The notes under the pieces are model-generated. The model did no database searches and was not told the DNA's origin. It saw only the letters and a program-made list of their open reading frames with translations. A stretch of DNA of 64,000 bases from NCBI RefSeq assembly GCF_004795055.1, contig NZ_SSBJ01000001.1, forward strand, positions 186,001-250,000, written 5' to 3'. This document shows, in pieces, positions 14,243-23,192 of the stretch (position 1 is the stretch's first letter; each line of letters begins with the position of its first letter). The translations under genes were made by a program, and so were the position numbers. The stretch is from Streptomyces sp. A1136 (lineage in GTDB: Bacteria; Actinomycetota; Actinomycetes; Streptomycetales; Streptomycetaceae).

Positions 14243-15349
14243 GTGGACACGATTGCCAGTCTGTTCAGTTTCATCACCACACCCGTGTCGTGGGTCATCG
14301 TCCAGTTCCACTCGCTGTACGGCGCGATCTTCGGCCCCGACAGCGGATGGGCCTGGGGCCTGTCCATCGTGTCCCTGGTGGTCTTGATCCGTATCTGCCT
14401 GATCCCGCTCTTCGTGAAGCAGATCAAGGCGACGCGTGGCATGCAGGCGCTCCAGCCGAAGATGAAGGCGATCCAGGAGCGCTACAAGAACGACAAGCAG
14501 CGCCAGTCCGAAGAGATGATGAAGCTGTACAAGGAGACGGGTACCAACCCGTTGTCCTCGTGCCTTCCCATCCTGGCGCAGTCCCCGTTCTTCTTCGCGC
14601 TCTACCACGTGCTCTCGGCCATCGCCAACGGCAAGACCATCGGCGTCATCAACCAGTCGCTGCTGGAGAGCGCGCGTCAGGCGCACATCTTCGGTGCCCC
14701 GCTGGCGGCGAAGTTCACCGACAGCGAGGAGAAGGTCGCCGCGCTCGGCGCCTCGCTGACCGACGTCCGGATCGTGACCGCGGTCATGATCATCATGATG
14801 TCGCTGTCGCAGTTCTACACCCAGCGTCAGCTGATGCAGAAGAACGTCGACCTCTCGGTCAAGACGCCGTTCATGCAGCAGCAGAAGATGCTGATGTACG
14901 TCTTCCCGCTGATCTTCGCCTTCATGGGCATCAACTTCCCCGTCGGTGTCCTCGTCTACTGGCTGACCACGAACGTGTGGACCATGGGTCAGCAGATGTA
15001 CGTGATCAACCAGAACCCGACGCCGGGCAGCAAGGCCCAGGACCAGTACCTGACCCGCCTGCTCAAGCACGTCAGCACGCACGGTGAGCTCAAGGGCCGG
15101 GGCAAGAAGAAGATCGTCGCGGCGATCGTGGCCAAGGGTCCGGACCGCAACGACAACGAGCGCAAGTTCATCACGGCGCTGACGAAGCAGGGCATGGCCG
15201 CGCAGCCGGACGGCTCCGTGATCAGCAGCGTCGAGGCGACGGCCGACGCGGATGCGGCGAGCGGCGGTGTCGCCACCAAGCGGCAGCAGCCGAAGCGGCA
15301 GACGAAGGCGAAGCGTCAGACGCCTCCCAGCAAGCCCACCAAGAAGTAG
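14243..15349 (+). CDS. yidC: Membrane protein insertase YidC (Oxa1 family)
   Basis: This 368-residue insertase starts at a GTG (14243). It has five predicted membrane segments: around residues 10-30, 35-57 after a charged turn, 105-125, 165-185 and 215-245. The cytoplasmic loop following the second segment holds [26 protein letters not shown]. The actinobacterial form lacks the large periplasmic domain of Gram-negative YidC. The C-terminal ~100 residues are basic and low in complexity, which suits ribosome contact. It inserts membrane proteins with or without SecYEG. It sits directly after yidD. Confidence 0.96.
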   Translation: MDTIASLFSFITTPVSWVIVQFHSLYGAIFGPDSGWAWGLSIVSLVVLIRICLIPLFVKQIKATRGMQALQPKMKAIQERYKNDKQRQSEEMMKLYKETGTNPLSSCLPILAQSPFFFALYHVLSAIANGKTIGVINQSLLESARQAHIFGAPLAAKFTDSEEKVAALGASLTDVRIVTAVMIIMMSLSQFYTQRQLMQKNVDLSVKTPFMQQQKMLMYVFPLIFAFMGINFPVGVLVYWLTTNVWTMGQQMYVINQNPTPGSKAQDQYLTRLLKHVSTHGELKGRGKKKIVAAIVAKGPDRNDNERKFITALTKQGMAAQPDGSVISSVEATADADAASGGVATKRQQPKRQTKAKRQTPPSKPTKK

Positions 15350-15379
15350 CCCTCCAAGAAGCAAGAAGGAGCCCCTCCC

Positions 15380-15892
15380 GTGACGGAAGGCACCACCACC
15401 GCCGCCGCTGAGGGCGGCGACACCTTGACCCGCCTCGAGCAGGAGGGCGAGATCGCGGCCGACTACCTTGAGGGCCTGCTGGACATCGCCGATCTGGACG
15501 GCGACATCGACATGGACGTCGAGGCCGACCGGGCCGCGGTGTCGATCGTCAGTGACTCCGCCGGTCGCGACCTGCAGAAGCTCGTGGGTCGCGACGGTGA
15601 GGTCCTGGAGGCCCTCCAGGAGCTGACCCGCCTCGCCGTGCACCGGGAGACCGGGGACCGCAGCCGGCTGATGCTGGACATCGCCGGGTTCCGTGCCAAG
15701 AAGCGCGAGGAACTGGCGGCGCTGGGCGCCCAGGCGGCGGCCGACGTGAAGGCCTCCGGCGAGCCGCTCAAGCTGGCGCCCATGACGCCGTTCGAGAGGA
15801 AGGTCGTCCACGATGCCGTGGCGGCGGCCGGTCTCAAGAGCGAGTCCGAGGGCGAGGAGCCGCAGCGCTTCGTCGTTGTGCTCCCGGCCTGA
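15380..15892 (+). CDS. khpB: KhpB/Jag-type RNA-binding protein (KH plus R3H)
   Basis: This 170-residue protein has an acidic N-terminus, then a KH-like fold (SDSAGRDLQKLVGRDGEVLEALQELTRLAVH) and a C-terminal R3H domain (MTPFERKVVHDAVAAAGLKSES). R3H domains bind single-stranded nucleic acid. In firmicutes KhpB/Jag partners KhpA and affects cell elongation. The GTG start at 15380 is 30 bp after yidC with GAAGGAG upstream. The position between yidC and rsmG is universal for this family. Confidence 0.93.
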   Translation: MTEGTTTAAAEGGDTLTRLEQEGEIAADYLEGLLDIADLDGDIDMDVEADRAAVSIVSDSAGRDLQKLVGRDGEVLEALQELTRLAVHRETGDRSRLMLDIAGFRAKKREELAALGAQAAADVKASGEPLKLAPMTPFERKVVHDAVAAAGLKSESEGEEPQRFVVVLPA

Positions 15893-15908
15893 CCGGAAAA
15901 GCGTGTGG

Positions 15909-15939
15909 TCGGCCCCGTCTGTCTCGCAGGCGGGGCCGA
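15909..15939 (+). terminator. Terminator hairpin after khpB
   Basis: TCGGCCCCG (15909-15917) pairs with CGGGGCCGA (15931-15939), with further inner pairing, followed by TGTTTGT. rsmG starts 64 bp further on, so this may only partly separate it from the operon. Confidence 0.6.
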
Positions 15940-16002
15940 TGTTTGTAAGCCTGGCAGTGCCCGTTGTGTGAAGAGTGAGTTCTGTACGGAAGGACGGTCC
16001 CC

Positions 16003-16719
16003 GTGACGGAGGCAGCTGAGCTTCCCCCGGCGCCTGAAGAGGCGCGTGCGGTTTTCGGCGAATTTTTCCCGGAGGCTGTGCGGTACGCGGAGCTGCTGGC
16101 GGACGCGGGGGTCAAGCGCGGTCTGATCGGCCCGCGTGAGGTGCCCCGGCTCTGGGAGAGGCACCTGCTGAACTGCGCGGTGCTGTCCGAGGCGGTGCCC
16201 GAAGGCGTCTCGGTGTGCGATGTGGGCTCGGGCGCCGGCTTGCCGGGCATCCCGCTGGCCCTGGTGCGGAGGGACCTCAAGATCACCTTGCTGGAGCCTC
16301 TGCTGCGGCGGACCAACTTCCTCCAGGAGGCTGTGGAACTGCTGGGCCTGGACCACGTGACGGTGGTGCGCGGTCGGGCGGAAGAGGTGCTCGGCAAGCT
16401 CCAGCCCGTCCATGTGGTGACGGCGCGCGCGGTGGCTCCGCTTGACCGGCTGGCCGGCTGGGGCGTGCCGCTGCTGCGTCCTTACGGTGAGATGCTGGCG
16501 CTCAAGGGCGACACGGCCGACGAGGAGCTGGTGGCGGCCAAGGCCGCGCTGACGAAGCTCGGTGTGGTGAAGACCTCGGTGCTCCACGTCGGGGAGGGCG
16601 TCGTGGACCCCCTGACCACGGTGGTACGCGTCGAGGTGGGTGAGAGCCCCGGCGGCGTGAGGTTCGCGGCCAAGCGCGCGAAGGCCGCCCGGGTGGGGCG
16701 GACCCGGCGCCGACGCTGA
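16003..16719 (+). CDS. rsmG: 16S rRNA (guanine-N7)-methyltransferase RsmG
   Basis: This 238-residue SAM-dependent enzyme methylates G527 of 16S rRNA. The SAM-binding motif is VCDVGSGAGLPGIPLALVR near residue 68. The family patterns ERHLLNC and TARAVAPLDRL are also present. In Streptomyces, loss of this enzyme gives low-level streptomycin resistance; no inactivating change is visible here. The GTG start at 16003 is preceded by GGAAGGA. Confidence 0.96.
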   Translation: MTEAAELPPAPEEARAVFGEFFPEAVRYAELLADAGVKRGLIGPREVPRLWERHLLNCAVLSEAVPEGVSVCDVGSGAGLPGIPLALVRRDLKITLLEPLLRRTNFLQEAVELLGLDHVTVVRGRAEEVLGKLQPVHVVTARAVAPLDRLAGWGVPLLRPYGEMLALKGDTADEELVAAKAALTKLGVVKTSVLHVGEGVVDPLTTVVRVEVGESPGGVRFAAKRAKAARVGRTRRRR

Positions 16720-16824
16720 CGATCGTCCCTTTGGGTCCGGACCCGGCCGTTTCAGGCGTGTTGGGCCCTATAGGTATGGATTTCGGAGTGTCGTAGCGGG
16801 CGGAAGACCGTGTCCGGGCATCGT

Positions 16825-16838
16825 GTTTCACGTGAAAC
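16825..16838. promoter_or_regulatory. parS: parS site (perfect), upstream of parA
   Basis: Exact GTTTCACGTGAAAC, the Streptomyces parS palindrome bound by ParB. It lies 147 bp upstream of the chosen parA start. Confidence 0.95.
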
Positions 16839-16921
16839 GTCGCTCCCTGCTGCACGGAATCATCAGCCGCGGTCGTGCGGCCGCGTCCCCCCGCCCGCGT
16901 GACGGCAGGGGGGTGACGGAG

Positions 16922-16948
16922 TTGTCCACATCGGTGGATTCATCCACA
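16922..16948. promoter_or_regulatory. Two DnaA boxes upstream of parA
   Basis: TTGTCCACA (16922-16930) and TCATCCACA (16940-16948) both match the strict Streptomyces box and lie in the same orientation, 37-63 bp before the parA ATG. The half-inverted GGTGGATTC between them is a weaker third copy. Confidence 0.6.
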
Positions 16949-16984
16949 GGAGTTCGGGCCCCGCTGGTTCGTGACCCCGGTGAC

Positions 16985-18094
16985 ATGGCAGGCTCTGTTC
17001 ATCGCGAGCCTGATGTCGAGGAGAGTGACACCGTGCGGTCCGACGCCAACCTCGCGGGGCCGATGGCCGACCCGGTCCCCGGTCCCCGCTCTGAATCGCC
17101 GGGCGAGGATGTCTCTTCCCCAGCCACCGCTGGGGTAGAAGCAGCACCTCCGCCCCTGGTGGACAACGATGACCTCCCCATCGGCCGAGCCGCCCAGCCG
17201 GCCGCCGACGCCCTGGGACGCTCCGCCGAGCCGCTGCCGCGGCCGGCGCAGACCCGGGTCATGGTGGTGGCCAACCAGAAGGGCGGCGTCGGGAAGACCA
17301 CGACGACCGTGAACCTGGCGGCTTCGCTGGCCCTGCACGGGGCGAAGGTCCTGGTGATCGACCTCGATCCGCAGGGCAACGCCTCCACGGCACTCGGCAT
17401 CGACCACCACGCGGACGTGCCCTCCATCTACGACGTCTTGGTCGACAGCCGACCGCTGCTGGAGGTCGTCCAGCCCGTGGTGGATGTGGAGGGGCTGTTC
17501 TGCGCCCCGGCCACGATCGATCTCGCGGGCGCCGAGATCGAGCTGGTCTCGCTGGTGGCTCGGGAGAGCCGGCTCCAGCGGGCGATCCAGGCGTACGAGC
17601 AGCCGCTCGACTACATCCTGATCGACTGCCCGCCCTCGTTGGGCCTGCTCACGGTGAACGCACTGGTGGCCGGCGCGGAGGTGCTGATCCCGATCCAGTG
17701 CGAGTACTACGCGCTGGAGGGGCTGGGCCAGTTGCTGCGAAACGTCGACCTGGTGCGGGCCCACCTGAATCAGTCGCTGCACGTGTCGACGATCCTGCTG
17801 ACGATGTACGACGGCAGGACGCGACTCGCCTCGCAGGTGGCGGAGGAGGTCCGCACGCACTTCGGCAAGGAGGTGCTGCGGACGAGCATTCCGCGTTCGG
17901 TGCGCATCTCGGAGGCGCCGAGCTACGGACAGACGGTGCTCACCTATGACCCGGGTTCCAGCGGCTCCCTCTCCTACCTGGAAGCGGCGCGGGAGATCGC
18001 GCTGCGGGGAGCCGGAATCCATTACGACGCCCGGCACGCCCATCTGGGCGCCGGCATGAACAGCACGCAGAGTATGGCGGAGGGGATCCAGTGA
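16985..18094 (+). CDS. parA: Chromosome partitioning ATPase ParA
   Basis: This Walker-type ATPase positions ParB-oriC complexes at hyphal tips and segregates chromosomes during sporulation. The ATG at 16985 ([15 protein letters not shown]) gives 369 residues and an N-terminus like known streptomycete ParA. In-frame starts at 16823 and 16913 exist, but the first falls within the parS palindrome. The deviant Walker A motif KGGVGKTTT lies near residues 99-107, and DPQGNAST plus [15 protein letters not shown] follow. A disordered, acidic leader of ~90 residues precedes the ATPase. Its stop overlaps the parB start (GTGA). Upstream lie a parS site and two DnaA boxes. Confidence 0.96.
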   Translation: MAGSVHREPDVEESDTVRSDANLAGPMADPVPGPRSESPGEDVSSPATAGVEAAPPPLVDNDDLPIGRAAQPAADALGRSAEPLPRPAQTRVMVVANQKGGVGKTTTTVNLAASLALHGAKVLVIDLDPQGNASTALGIDHHADVPSIYDVLVDSRPLLEVVQPVVDVEGLFCAPATIDLAGAEIELVSLVARESRLQRAIQAYEQPLDYILIDCPPSLGLLTVNALVAGAEVLIPIQCEYYALEGLGQLLRNVDLVRAHLNQSLHVSTILLTMYDGRTRLASQVAEEVRTHFGKEVLRTSIPRSVRISEAPSYGQTVLTYDPGSSGSLSYLEAAREIALRGAGIHYDARHAHLGAGMNSTQSMAEGIQ

Positions 18095-19206
18095 GTGAGC
18101 GACGTAGGGGTCTGGGGCGGGGGCTCGGCGCACTGATTCCCGCCGCTCCCCAGGAGAAGACGCCCGTGGTGGGTGCCGGGTCGACGTCACCGTCGGCGGT
18201 GCCGGTGCTGACGTCGGAGCGGGGCATCGCCGCCGCGAAGTTGGCGGCGCTGGCGCAGGCCGATGCCTCTTTCGAGGCTTCTCCGGCTGTGGCCGGGGAC
18301 AGGACGGCGCCGGCGCTCGCCTCGGTGGGGGTGCCGGAACCGGCCGCGCCGGCGGCCGTGGAGGTGGCGGGAGCGACATTCGCGGAGCTTCCGATGGACG
18401 CGATCACGCCGAACCCGCGGCAGCCCCGTGAGGTGTTCGACGAGGACGCGCTGGCGGAGCTGGTGACTTCCATCAAGGAGGTCGGTCTCCTCCAGCCGGT
18501 CGTGGTGCGGCAGTCCGGGCCGGGCCGCTATGAGCTGATCATGGGTGAGCGTCGCTGGCGCGCGTGCCGGGAGGCCGGGCTGGACCGGATCCCGGCGATC
18601 ATCCGGGCGACGGACGACGAGAAGCTGCTGCTGGACGCCCTCTTGGAGAACCTCCACCGGGCGCAGCTCAACCCGCTGGAGGAGGCGGCCGCCTACGACC
18701 AGCTGTTGCAGGACTTCCACTGCACTCATGACCAGCTGGCCGACCGGATCGGGCGCTCGCGTCCGCAGGTGTCGAACACCTTGCGGCTGCTGAGGCTGTC
18801 AGCCCCGGTGCAGCGTCGGGTGGCCGCGGGCGTCCTCTCTGCGGGTCACGCCCGGGCGCTGCTGTCGGTCGAGGACTCCGAGACGCAGGATCGGCTGGCG
18901 CACCGGATCGTGGCCGAGGGGTTGTCGGTGCGCGCGGTCGAGGAGATCGTGTCGCTGATGGGTTCGGAGCCGGAGAGCCCGGTGAAGCCGAAGGGTCCGC
19001 GGGCGGGCGCCCGGGTGGCCCCGGCGCTCAGTGAGCTGGCGACGCGGCTCTCGGACCGCTTCGAGACGCGGGTGAAGGTGGATCTCGGCCAGAAGAAGGG
19101 CAAGATCACCGTTGAGTTCGCCTCGATGGAGGACTTGGAGCGCATCCTGGGGACGCTGGCCCCGGGCGAGGGCCGGGTGCTGGAACAGGGCCTGTCCGGC
19201 GAGTAG
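18091..19206 (+). CDS. parB: Chromosome partitioning protein ParB (CTP-dependent DNA clamp)
   Basis: This 371-residue protein binds and spreads from parS. After the [14 protein letters not shown]-terminal ParA-interaction motif comes a variable linker. The ParB/Srx nucleotide-binding domain follows, with NPRQPR and the CTP-binding [13 protein letters not shown]. Next is the helix-turn-helix [23 protein letters not shown] that reads parS. A C-terminal dimerisation domain ends with [18 protein letters not shown]. The GTG start at 18091 overlaps the parA stop, giving coupled expression. Nine perfect parS targets lie in this window. Confidence 0.97.
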   Translation: MSERRRGLGRGLGALIPAAPQEKTPVVGAGSTSPSAVPVLTSERGIAAAKLAALAQADASFEASPAVAGDRTAPALASVGVPEPAAPAAVEVAGATFAELPMDAITPNPRQPREVFDEDALAELVTSIKEVGLLQPVVVRQSGPGRYELIMGERRWRACREAGLDRIPAIIRATDDEKLLLDALLENLHRAQLNPLEEAAAYDQLLQDFHCTHDQLADRIGRSRPQVSNTLRLLRLSAPVQRRVAAGVLSAGHARALLSVEDSETQDRLAHRIVAEGLSVRAVEEIVSLMGSEPESPVKPKGPRAGARVAPALSELATRLSDRFETRVKVDLGQKKGKITVEFASMEDLERILGTLAPGEGRVLEQGLSGE

Positions 19207-19247
19207 CTCCGGAGCCGGCCCGGAATGCGGGAGGCGAGTCGTACGGC

Positions 19248-19266
19248 GCGAGCCGGTACGGCTCGC
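19248..19266 (+). terminator. parB terminator hairpin
   Basis: GCGAGCCG (19248-19255) and CGGCTCGC (19259-19266) form a perfect 8-bp stem with a 3-nt loop. CTCTTTGTC follows. It lies 42 bp past the parB stop. Confidence 0.65.
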
Positions 19267-19295
19267 CTCTTTGTCGTAGCGGATACGATGCGTGT

Positions 19296-19919
19296 ATGGG
19301 TCGTCGGTTGGTACCGCTCACGCTGGACAACCTCCAGGACCTTCCCCGGCGTTGCCGGACCTGTGTGTTCTGGGAGCTGGATCCGGTCAGTGGTGAGGCC
19401 GCCGTGAAGGCGGGCACCGCGGAACTGGAGAAGGAGGCGTGGATCTCCGCCGTCCTGCTGGAGTGGGGATCGTGTGGCCGCGTCGTCTATGTGGACGATG
19501 TCCCCGTGGGCTTCGTGCTCTATGCGCCGCCCGCCTACGTGCCGCGTGCGACGGCGTTCCCGACGAGCCCGGTCTCTCCCGACGCGGTGCAGCTCATCAC
19601 TGCGTGGATCATGCCGGGGTATCAGGGGCAGGGCCTGGGACGGGTGATGGTCCAGACAGTGGCGAAGGATCTGCTGCGGCGTGGGTTCCGGGCGATCGAG
19701 GCGTTCGGAGACGCGCGATGGGAGCGACCGGCCTGTCTGCTTCCGGCGGACCACCTTCTGTCCGTGGGGTTCAAGACGGTCCGGCCGCATCCGGTGCATC
19801 CCCGGCTTCGCCTGGAACTGCGCTCGACGTTGTCCTGGAAGGAAGACGTGGAACTCGCCTTGGACCGCTTGCTCGGCGGGGCGCGGGCCCGTACGGAGCC
19901 GGCGCTGCGTCCGCTGTGA
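19296..19919 (+). CDS. GNAT family N-acetyltransferase
   Basis: This 207-residue protein carries the GNAT acetyl-CoA-binding pattern ITAWIMPGYQGQGLGRVMVQTV, with Q/RxxGxG/A as GYQGQGLG. An N-terminal RCRTCVFWELD motif contains a Cys pair (RRCRTCVFWE). A gene of this type is regularly found directly after parB in Streptomyces. The substrate is unknown. No good ribosome site lies directly upstream of the ATG at 19296, so the message may be leaderless. It converges on trxA. Confidence 0.85.
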   Translation: MGRRLVPLTLDNLQDLPRRCRTCVFWELDPVSGEAAVKAGTAELEKEAWISAVLLEWGSCGRVVYVDDVPVGFVLYAPPAYVPRATAFPTSPVSPDAVQLITAWIMPGYQGQGLGRVMVQTVAKDLLRRGFRAIEAFGDARWERPACLLPADHLLSVGFKTVRPHPVHPRLRLELRSTLSWKEDVELALDRLLGGARARTEPALRPL

Positions 19920-19940
19920 GATGTGGCCGCAGGACATGCG

Positions 19941-19973
19941 AACGGGGCCGCTCCCGGTAGGAGCGGCCCCGTT
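19941..19973. terminator. Bidirectional terminator between GNAT and trxA
   Basis: A perfect 14-bp stem (19941-19954 with 19960-19973) with a 5-nt loop lies 21 bp after the GNAT stop and 12 bp from the trxA stop. AAC on one side and GTTT on the other suit termination from both convergent genes. Confidence 0.8.
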
Positions 19974-19984
19974 TCACGTGGAAC
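19971..19984. promoter_or_regulatory. Degenerate parS (one mismatch) fused to a terminator
   Basis: GTTTCACGTGGAAC differs from perfect parS at one base. Its first three bases are also the end of the preceding terminator stem. ParB affinity is probably reduced. Confidence 0.5.
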
Positions 19985-19985
19985 G

Positions 19986-20327
19986 TCAGGCGGTCTTGAC
20001 CTCGACGAAGGGGTTGAGGTCGCGCAGGATGGCGGCCTTCGGCTTGGCACCGACGATGGTCTTGACGACCTCGCCGCCCTGGTAGACGTTCAGCGTCGGG
20101 ATGGACATGACGCCGTACTTGGCGGCCGTGGCCGGGTTCTCGTCGATGTTGAGCTTGACGATCTCGATCTGGTCGCCGTACTCGGCCGCGATGGCCTCCA
20201 GCGACGGGGCGATCTGGCGGCACGGGCCGCACCACGCGGCCCAGAAGTCAACCAGGACGGGCTTCTCGGCGGCGAGGACGTCGGCGTCGAAGCTGGCGTC
20301 GGTAACGTTCTTGAGGGTGCCGGCCAC
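19986..20327 (-). CDS. trxA: Thioredoxin
   Basis: This 113-residue thiol-disulfide reductant has the active site WCGPC, with cysteines at residues 33 and 36, and the cis-proline loop SIPT. The GTG at 20327 is preceded by an excellent AAAGGAGG. Thioredoxin reductase lies 50 bp upstream on the same strand, so the two form a redox operon. In Streptomyces this operon is induced by disulfide stress through SigR; no SigR promoter was identified here. Confidence 0.96.
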   Translation of the reverse strand: MAGTLKNVTDASFDADVLAAEKPVLVDFWAAWCGPCRQIAPSLEAIAAEYGDQIEIVKLNIDENPATAAKYGVMSIPTLNVYQGGEVVKTIVGAKPKAAILRDLNPFVEVKTA

Positions 20328-20377
20328 AGCGGCCTCCTTTTTCCTGCGGGGTGTGGGTGAGGGGGGTGGTGCGGGGG

Positions 20378-21337
20378 TCAGACGGTCGCGTGCGCCTGCT
20401 CGGCGTCCGCGAGGGCGGCGAGGTAACGCTCCGCGTCGAGGGCCGCGGAGCAGCCCGTGCCGGCGGCGGTGATCGCCTGACGGTAGGTGTGGTCCACGAC
20501 ATCGCCCGCGCCGAAGACGCCGGTGAGGTTGGTGCGCGTGGACGGGGCGTCGACCTTGAGGTAACCCTCGTCGTCCAGATCCAGCTGACCGGTGAACAGT
20601 TCTGTGCGCGGGTCGTGTCCCACGGCGATGAAGAGCCCGGTCACGGGCAGCTCGGAGGTCTCGCCGGTCTTGGTGTTGCGCAGCGTGAGACCCGAGAGCT
20701 TCTGCTCGCCGTGGATCTCGGCGACCTCGCTGTCCCACGCGAAGGTGATCTTCGGGTCGGCGAACGCGCGGTCCTGCATGGCCTTGGAGGCACGCAGGCT
20801 GTCGCGGCGGTGGACGATGGTGACCGACTTGGCGAACCGGGAGAGGAAGGTCGCTTCCTCCATCGCGGTGTCGCCGCCGCCGACGACGGCGATGTCCTGG
20901 TCCTTGAAGAAGAACCCGTCGCAGGTGGCGCACCAGGAGACGCCGCGTCCGGAGAGCGCGTCCTCGTTGGGCAGGCCGAGCTTGCGGTGCTGGGAACCGG
21001 TGGTCACGATCACGGCCTTGGCGCGGTGCACCGTACCGGCCGTGTCGGTGACGGTCTTGATCTCGCCGGTGAGGTCCACGGCCACGACGTCGTCGGGGAC
21101 GAGTTCGGCACCGAAGCGCTCGGCCTGACCGCGCATGTTGTCCATGAGGTCAGGGCCCATGATGCCGTCCTGGAAGCCGGGGAAGTTCTCGACCTCGGTG
21201 GTGTTCATCAGCGCACCGCCGGCGGTGACGGCACCCTCGAAGACGAGGGGGTTGAGCGAAGCGCGTGCGGTGTACAGGGCGGCCGTGTAACCGGCCGGCC
21301 CGGAGCCGATGATGATCACGTTTCGGACGTCGCTCAC
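20378..21337 (-). CDS. trxB: Thioredoxin reductase (NADPH)
   Basis: This 319-residue flavoprotein reduces TrxA with NADPH. The N-terminal FAD motif is [10 protein letters not shown]. The redox-active pair is CATC (C136, C139). The NADPH-binding motif [10 protein letters not shown] follows, and the C-terminal FAD motif is [19 protein letters not shown]. Length and motifs are textbook. It is the first gene of trxB-trxA, downstream of the sigma/anti-sigma pair. Confidence 0.97.
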   Translation of the reverse strand: MSDVRNVIIIGSGPAGYTAALYTARASLNPLVFEGAVTAGGALMNTTEVENFPGFQDGIMGPDLMDNMRGQAERFGAELVPDDVVAVDLTGEIKTVTDTAGTVHRAKAVIVTTGSQHRKLGLPNEDALSGRGVSWCATCDGFFFKDQDIAVVGGGDTAMEEATFLSRFAKSVTIVHRRDSLRASKAMQDRAFADPKITFAWDSEVAEIHGEQKLSGLTLRNTKTGETSELPVTGLFIAVGHDPRTELFTGQLDLDDEGYLKVDAPSTRTNLTGVFGAGDVVDHTYRQAITAAGTGCSAALDAERYLAALADAEQAHATV

Positions 21338-21461
21338 GGGTTCGTTCCTCGTCTCTGCGGACTGCGTGCTGCCTACCGGGGGCCGGTGCGGACTCTCACC
21401 CCACCCAACGGATCCTACGGCGCGCGCATTCCCGGCTGGGCCCGGCTCGGACCTGAACGGG

Positions 21462-22367
21462 TCAGGGTCGGGCGTACGTGCCGGTCAGCATCGGCTTGCC
21501 CGGGGCCGCCGAAGGGACGTCGGCGCAGCCGCTCGGGACGACGAAGGCGTCCACCCGGGCCGGGTCGTCGGGGTGTGGAAGGACGACGAGGTAGACGTCC
21601 GTGCCCTGATAGGTGCCGTGTTCGGCGGCGAGCGGCGTGTCTGTACGGCCGGTCGCCTCCCGAACGCACGGCGGAACGGTGGAGGACTGCCGTTCGTCGG
21701 GGGCGATCTGGGGAGAGGCGTTCTCCATGCCGTAGGTGTTGTTCCTCTCCTCCGGCTTGGTCTGCGGCTTCGCGCCCGAAGCGAGGAGGCGATCGACGCT
21801 GCCTTGGAGCCCTTGGGAGGACAGGCTGTCGGAGGTGTGCGGACCGGTGGTGGCCGAGGTGCCGGTGCGGGCGACGGTGTGCTGGGGTGAGCCGCCCAGC
21901 CCACCGGAGAGGAAGAGGCCCAGGACGCAGGCCGCGGCCCCCGCGAGACCGGTGAGGACGGCGATCCGCCGACGGGCCCGGCGCCGGCCCGGGCCGGTGG
22001 GGCCGGCCGGGTGACCCGCCGGTCGAGCGGGGGAGGACGGCGATGTTTCACGTGAAACATCGCGGCCCGGGAATGCGGGAGCCGGCTCGGCGTGCCGGGA
22101 TGTGGAGTCCAGGAGCGCCTCGGCGGCGAGAGCGGCGTCGATTCGGCCCGCGATGTCGGCGGGCATCCGGCTCGGGCCGGGAAGGGTGCCGAGCAGGGCC
22201 CGGATCTCCTGGAGCGAGGCGAGGACGTCGGCGCACAGGGCACAGTCGTCGAGGTGGCCGCGTACGGCGGCGGTGCGGGCCGGTGAGAGCAATCCTTCGG
22301 TCAGGTCGGAGATCTCCGCGACGTCCGGGTGCCGGATTGTGCCGGTCGTGCCGGTTGTGGGGCTCAC
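21462..22367 (-). CDS. Anti-sigma factor with zinc-binding (ZAS) motif, RsmA/SigM type
   Basis: This 301-residue membrane protein is the partner of the adjacent ECF sigma factor. The N-terminal anti-sigma domain has HxxxCxxC at H38, C42 and C45 (GHLDDCALC). A basic segment with [10 protein letters not shown] leads into one membrane span around residues 133-155, and the C-terminal half is presumably extracellular. The start overlaps the sigma-factor stop by 4 bp. A perfect parS palindrome lies inside the coding sequence (22045-22058), translated as DVSRETS. In S. coelicolor the homologous protein at this locus has been described as an Fe-S anti-sigma factor; metal identity cannot be read from sequence. 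Confidence 0.85.
   Translation of the reverse strand: MSPTTGTTGTIRHPDVAEISDLTEGLLSPARTAAVRGHLDDCALCADVLASLQEIRALLGTLPGPSRMPADIAGRIDAALAAEALLDSTSRHAEPAPAFPGRDVSRETSPSSPARPAGHPAGPTGPGRRRARRRIAVLTGLAGAAACVLGLFLSGGLGGSPQHTVARTGTSATTGPHTSDSLSSQGLQGSVDRLLASGAKPQTKPEERNNTYGMENASPQIAPDERQSSTVPPCVREATGRTDTPLAAEHGTYQGTDVYLVVLPHPDDPARVDAFVVPSGCADVPSAAPGKPMLTGTYARP
22045..22058. promoter_or_regulatory. parS: parS site (perfect), inside the anti-sigma gene
   Basis: Exact GTTTCACGTGAAAC within coding sequence, in the linker between the zinc-binding domain and the membrane span. It is flanked by GAT/ATC, extending the palindrome to 20 bp. Confidence 0.95.
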
Positions 22368-23065
22368 GGTCGTCCACCTCCGCCCTTCAATGCGTCTGGG
22401 TCTGGCTGCCTGGGTTCTGGCGCTGATGGGACGGATGGCCCCGGCGTCCGGTTCCTTCCCCGCTCGACGGCGGTGTTATCCCCTGCATTCGAGCGCAGAT
22501 GAGTGAGCAGCGGGAGCAGCTTCGCCCGGCCCCGCGCGCAGCGGCTCTTGACCGTCCCCACGGCGACGTCGAGGACCCTCGCGGCTTCGGCGACGGGGTA
22601 TCCCTGCATGTCGACCAGGACGAGCGCGGCCCGCTGCTCGGCCGGGAGGGTACCCAGGGCGGCCAGTAGCTGCCGGTGGAGGTCCTGGCGCTCCGCGGGG
22701 GCCTCGGCCGACTCGTGGGGCTCCAGGAGCCGCTCCAGCCGGTCCGTGTCGTCGAGGGGCGCCGTCCTGCGGGAAGCCGCCTTGCGGGCCCGGTCGAGGC
22801 AGGCGTTGACGGTGATCCGGTGCAGCCAGGTGGTGACGGCGGAGTCGCCTCGGAAGGTGTGGGCGGCCCGGTAGGCGGAGACGAGCGCGTCCTGCACGGC
22901 GTCGGCGGCCTCCTCCCGGTCGCCGAGGGTGCGCAGTGCCACGGCCCACAACCGGTCGCGGTGTCGCCGCACCAGTTCCCCGAACGCATCGGGGTCCCCC
23001 GCGACGTGCCGCGCGAGCAGCTCTTGGTCCCCGGCCCGCTCGGGGTCGTCAGCCGCAGGCTTCAT
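22364..23065 (-). CDS. sigM: ECF RNA polymerase sigma factor SigM
   Basis: This 233-residue ECF sigma factor starts at the ATG at 23065, preceded by AGGAGGGG. Region 2 runs through FGELVRRHRDRLWAVALRTLGDREEAADAVQDALVSAYRAAHTF to TTWLHRITVNACLDRAR. Region 4 has LPAEQRAALVLVDMQGYPVAEAARVLDVAVGTVKSRCARGRAKL. A disordered tail of ~45 residues follows. The gene order trxA-trxB-anti-sigma-sigM-kinase-like-murJ matches the S. coelicolor sigM locus and also the trx-sigM locus of mycobacteria. The overlap with the anti-sigma gene implies coupled synthesis. Confidence 0.9.
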   Translation of the reverse strand: MKPAADDPERAGDQELLARHVAGDPDAFGELVRRHRDRLWAVALRTLGDREEAADAVQDALVSAYRAAHTFRGDSAVTTWLHRITVNACLDRARKAASRRTAPLDDTDRLERLLEPHESAEAPAERQDLHRQLLAALGTLPAEQRAALVLVDMQGYPVAEAARVLDVAVGTVKSRCARGRAKLLPLLTHLRSNAGDNTAVERGRNRTPGPSVPSAPEPRQPDPDALKGGGGRP

Positions 23066-23135
23066 GTTCCCCTCCTGGTGGGAGCCGTGCAGTTGGTGAG
23101 GCGGCCGGAGCAGGCGTTGCGGCACGACGTGGTAC

Positions 23136-23176
23136 CGAACGGGACCGTGAGGGGGCTGCCCTCACGGTCCCGTTCG
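23136..23176 (-). terminator. Very strong hairpin between the pseudokinase gene and sigM
   Basis: A perfect 18-bp inverted repeat (23136-23153 with 23159-23176) with a 5-nt loop lies 16 bp after the pseudokinase stop. It should insulate sigM from the murJ-side transcript. Confidence 0.85.
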
Positions 23177-23192
23177 CTCGTCCTCTCCGGCC

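Noticed and set aside
16823..16984. Longer ParA start within or near the parS site
   Set aside because: The longer leader is unlike known streptomycete ParA, and the start at 16823 falls within the parS site.
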